The notes under the pieces: model-generated
The model's database searches: none
The model's input: only the letters and a program-made list of their open reading frames with translations
What the model was told of the DNA's origin: nothing
Assembly (NCBI GenBank): GCA_963765725.1
Contig: CAVXXI010000001.1
Location: forward strand, 1,054,001-1,118,000
Direction: 5' to 3'
Length of the DNA: 64,000 nt
Source: DASQEH01 sp963765725
GTDB taxonomy: Bacteria > Actinomycetota > Actinomycetes > Propionibacteriales > Nocardioidaceae
Part shown: positions 62,508 to 64,000 of the stretch, one piece after another
Position numbering within the stretch: the first letter of the stretch is position 1
How the letters are laid out: each line of letters starts with the position of its first letter
Program-made: the position numbers and the translations under genes

Positions 62508-64000
62508 GCGCCGTCTGACGACGTGGCGACGACGCCCTCGAGGACCATGGCCGCGATCACGAGGGCCAGGTGGGAGAACGCCTGTGGGAAGTTCCCGACC
62601 ATCACGCCGGCGGCCGGGTCGTACTCCTCGGAGAGCAGGCCGACGTCGTTGGCGAGCCCGACGAGGCGGGTCATCAGCGTGTGCGCCTTCGCAGTGTCGC
62701 CGGCGAGGGCGTGGGCGGTGACGAGCCAGAAGGAGCAGGCGAGGAAGGGGTGCTCGTCACCGGCGAGGCCGTCGACGCCGGTATGGGTCCGGTAGCGGAG
62801 CAGCAGGCCATCGCGCAGGAGGTCCTCCTCCACGGCCGCGATCGTCCCCTTCACCCGCGGGTCGTCCCCGGAAAGGAACCCGACAGCCGGGATCAGCAGC
62901 AGGGAGGCGTCGACCTCCGTCGTCTCGTAGTGCTGCACGAAGGTGTTGCGCACCGGGTCGTAGCCAAGGTCGAGGATCTCCGCGCGCACCTGATCGCGGA
63001 CCTCCCGCCACTTCTCGACCGGCCCTTCGAGGCCGTGGCGTTCGACCCCCGCGATCGCGCGGTCCAAGGCCACCCAGACCATGACCTGGGAGTGGGTGAA
63101 ACGGCGCTGCGGTCCGCGGATCTCCCACAGCCCGTTGTCCGGCTCCTGCCAGTGGACCGCGAGCTGGTTGACCAGCGCACGCTGCAGCGCCCACGAGTGG
63201 CCGCTCTCCTCGCAGCCCTCCGCCCGGGCGTGCTCCAGGGCGGCCAGTACCTCGCCGAGGACGTCGGTCTGACGCTGGTTCACCGCGCCGTTGCCGACCC
63301 GGACCGGTCGCGAGTCGGCGTAGCCGCCGAGGTGATCGAGGACACGCTCGGGAAGGTCACGGCCCCCGTCGACCGCGTACATGATCTGGATGTCCTTGGG
63401 GTCCCCGGCGATCGCGCGCAGCAGCCAGGCCCGCCACAGCAGCGCCTCCTGCTCGTACCCGGCCGACAGCAGCGCCTCCAGGGTGAGGGAGGCGTCACGC
63501 AGCCAGCAGTAGCGGTAGTCCCAGTTCCGGGCGCCGCCGAACGACTCCGGCAGAGAGGTCGTCGGGGCGGCGACGATGCCTCCGGTCTCGCCGTCCGTCA
63601 GCAGCCGCAGGACGAGCAGCGAGCGGACGACGGCGGTGCGGTACGGACCCTGGTACCTGCAGCGGGCGGCCCAGCGCTCGGTGCGCCTCTCCGTGGTCCG
63701 GATCCGCTCGGCGACGTCGTGGAGCGGTGGGATGGGGCGGTGGGACTTGAACCACGTGCTGGAGAAGGTCAGCACGTCGCCGGCCTTCACGGTGAACTCG
63801 TCGACGTGGCGGCCACCGACGGCCTTCGGGAGCCGCGGTCCGCGCAGCACGAGCATGTCGGGGCCGGCAGTAGCGGAGATGAGCTTGCTGCCATCGCTGT
63901 CGGTGCGCCGCATCACCCACGGCAGCACCTTCCCGTAACCGAACCGGACGATCCACTCGTGCCGCATCTCGACGCTGCCGGAGATCCCTTCGACGGTGCG
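62492..64000 (-). CDS. Glycoside hydrolase family 15 protein, C-terminal part, cut by window edge
   Basis: At least 500 aa of a GH15 (glucoamylase/trehalase-type) enzyme; the frame stays open past base 64000 (RTVEGISGSVEMRHEW), so the N-terminal beta domain is partly missing. The alpha/alpha-toroid core is clear: ARNWDYRYCWLRDASLTLEA near the start, YGYDPV-like loops and LLSEEYDPAAGVMVGNFPQA at the end, with Glu of EEYDP a likely catalytic base. Bacterial members often cleave trehalose or short glucans; which applies is not visible. Confidence 0.9.
   Translation of the reverse strand, partial: RTVEGISGSVEMRHEWIVRFGYGKVLPWVMRRTDSDGSKLISATAGPDMLVLRGPRLPKAVGGRHVDEFTVKAGDVLTFSSTWFKSHRPIPPLHDVAERIRTTERRTERWAARCRYQGPYRTAVVRSLLVLRLLTDGETGGIVAAPTTSLPESFGGARNWDYRYCWLRDASLTLEALLSAGYEQEALLWRAWLLRAIAGDPKDIQIMYAVDGGRDLPERVLDHLGGYADSRPVRVGNGAVNQRQTDVLGEVLAALEHARAEGCEESGHSWALQRALVNQLAVHWQEPDNGLWEIRGPQRRFTHSQVMVWVALDRAIAGVERHGLEGPVEKWREVRDQVRAEILDLGYDPVRNTFVQHYETTEVDASLLLIPAVGFLSGDDPRVKGTIAAVEEDLLRDGLLLRYRTHTGVDGLAGDEHPFLACSFWLVTAHALAGDTAKAHTLMTRLVGLANDVGLLSEEYDPAAGVMVGNFPQAFSHLALVIAAMVLEGVVATSSDGAHASG

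Overview
The window is high-GC DNA from an actinobacterium. The Pup-proteasome system (Dop, Pup, PrcBA, PafA, ARC/Mpa), mycothiol ligase MshC, RbpA, PafB/PafC, DUF3090, SCO1664-type and FxsA proteins together point to Actinomycetota. The style of the locus suggests Propionibacteriales/Nocardioidaceae, but that rank is inference. I found no tRNA, rRNA, insertion sequence, prophage or CRISPR array.

Layout. 1-4130 (minus strand): a histidine phosphatase cut by the left edge, then an aldo/keto reductase, an ATP-grasp protein and two alpha/beta-fold esterases in one tight run. 4251-7967 (plus): an 86-aa protein, GlmS, and a MurA-type enzyme fused to an N-terminal XRE helix-turn-helix with a perfect 24-bp palindrome just before its start. 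7968-8357: two inverted arrays of 22-bp repeats. 8360-13625: zinc-ribbon protein, hypothetical, glycerophosphodiesterase, RbpA (with an exact SigR/SigH-type promoter), FxsA, Ppm and Lnt. 13977-21049: a lysine-fermentation cluster (kamA divergent from kdd-amidohydrolase-kamD-kamE-kal). 21052-26713: AsnC-type regulator, M24 peptidase, 5'-3' exonuclease and HelY-type helicase, all broken by many single-base indels, with more 22-bp repeats at both convergent gaps. 26794-39765: the proteasome region (small protein, tatA, pafC, pafB, FKBP lipoprotein, pafA, prcA, prcB, pup, dop, then alkA-like and PPOX genes on the other strand, ARC, TrmI). 39803-43361: Rip3-type protease, AI-2E-family protein, RecB-like Fe-S nuclease. 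43372-49379: a dipeptide/oligopeptide ABC transporter whose first permease is frameshifted. 49536-61480: MetH (one frameshift), PAC2 protein, threonine synthase, MshC, SCO1664-type, DUF3090, histidine phosphatase, CorA, UppP, LLM oxidoreductase. 61539-64000: aldo/keto reductase and a GH15 enzyme cut by the right edge.

How the genes work together. GlmS and the XRE-MurA protein sit on the amino-sugar route to peptidoglycan. KamA, KamDE, Kdd and Kal are steps of the classical lysine fermentation pathway, but the 3-keto-5-aminohexanoate cleavage enzyme is not in the window. Dop deamidates Pup, PafA ligates it to substrates, and ARC feeds them to PrcBA; PafBC are DNA-damage regulators encoded beside them. 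As I recall, the order from HelY to UppP broadly follows M. tuberculosis Rv2092c-Rv2136c, but tatC is missing from its usual place next to tatA.

Caution. Single-base indels are dense between about 21.3 and 25.8 kb and occur singly in metH and an ABC permease. Restoring frame rebuilds conserved proteins, so most are probably sequence errors rather than true gene decay.
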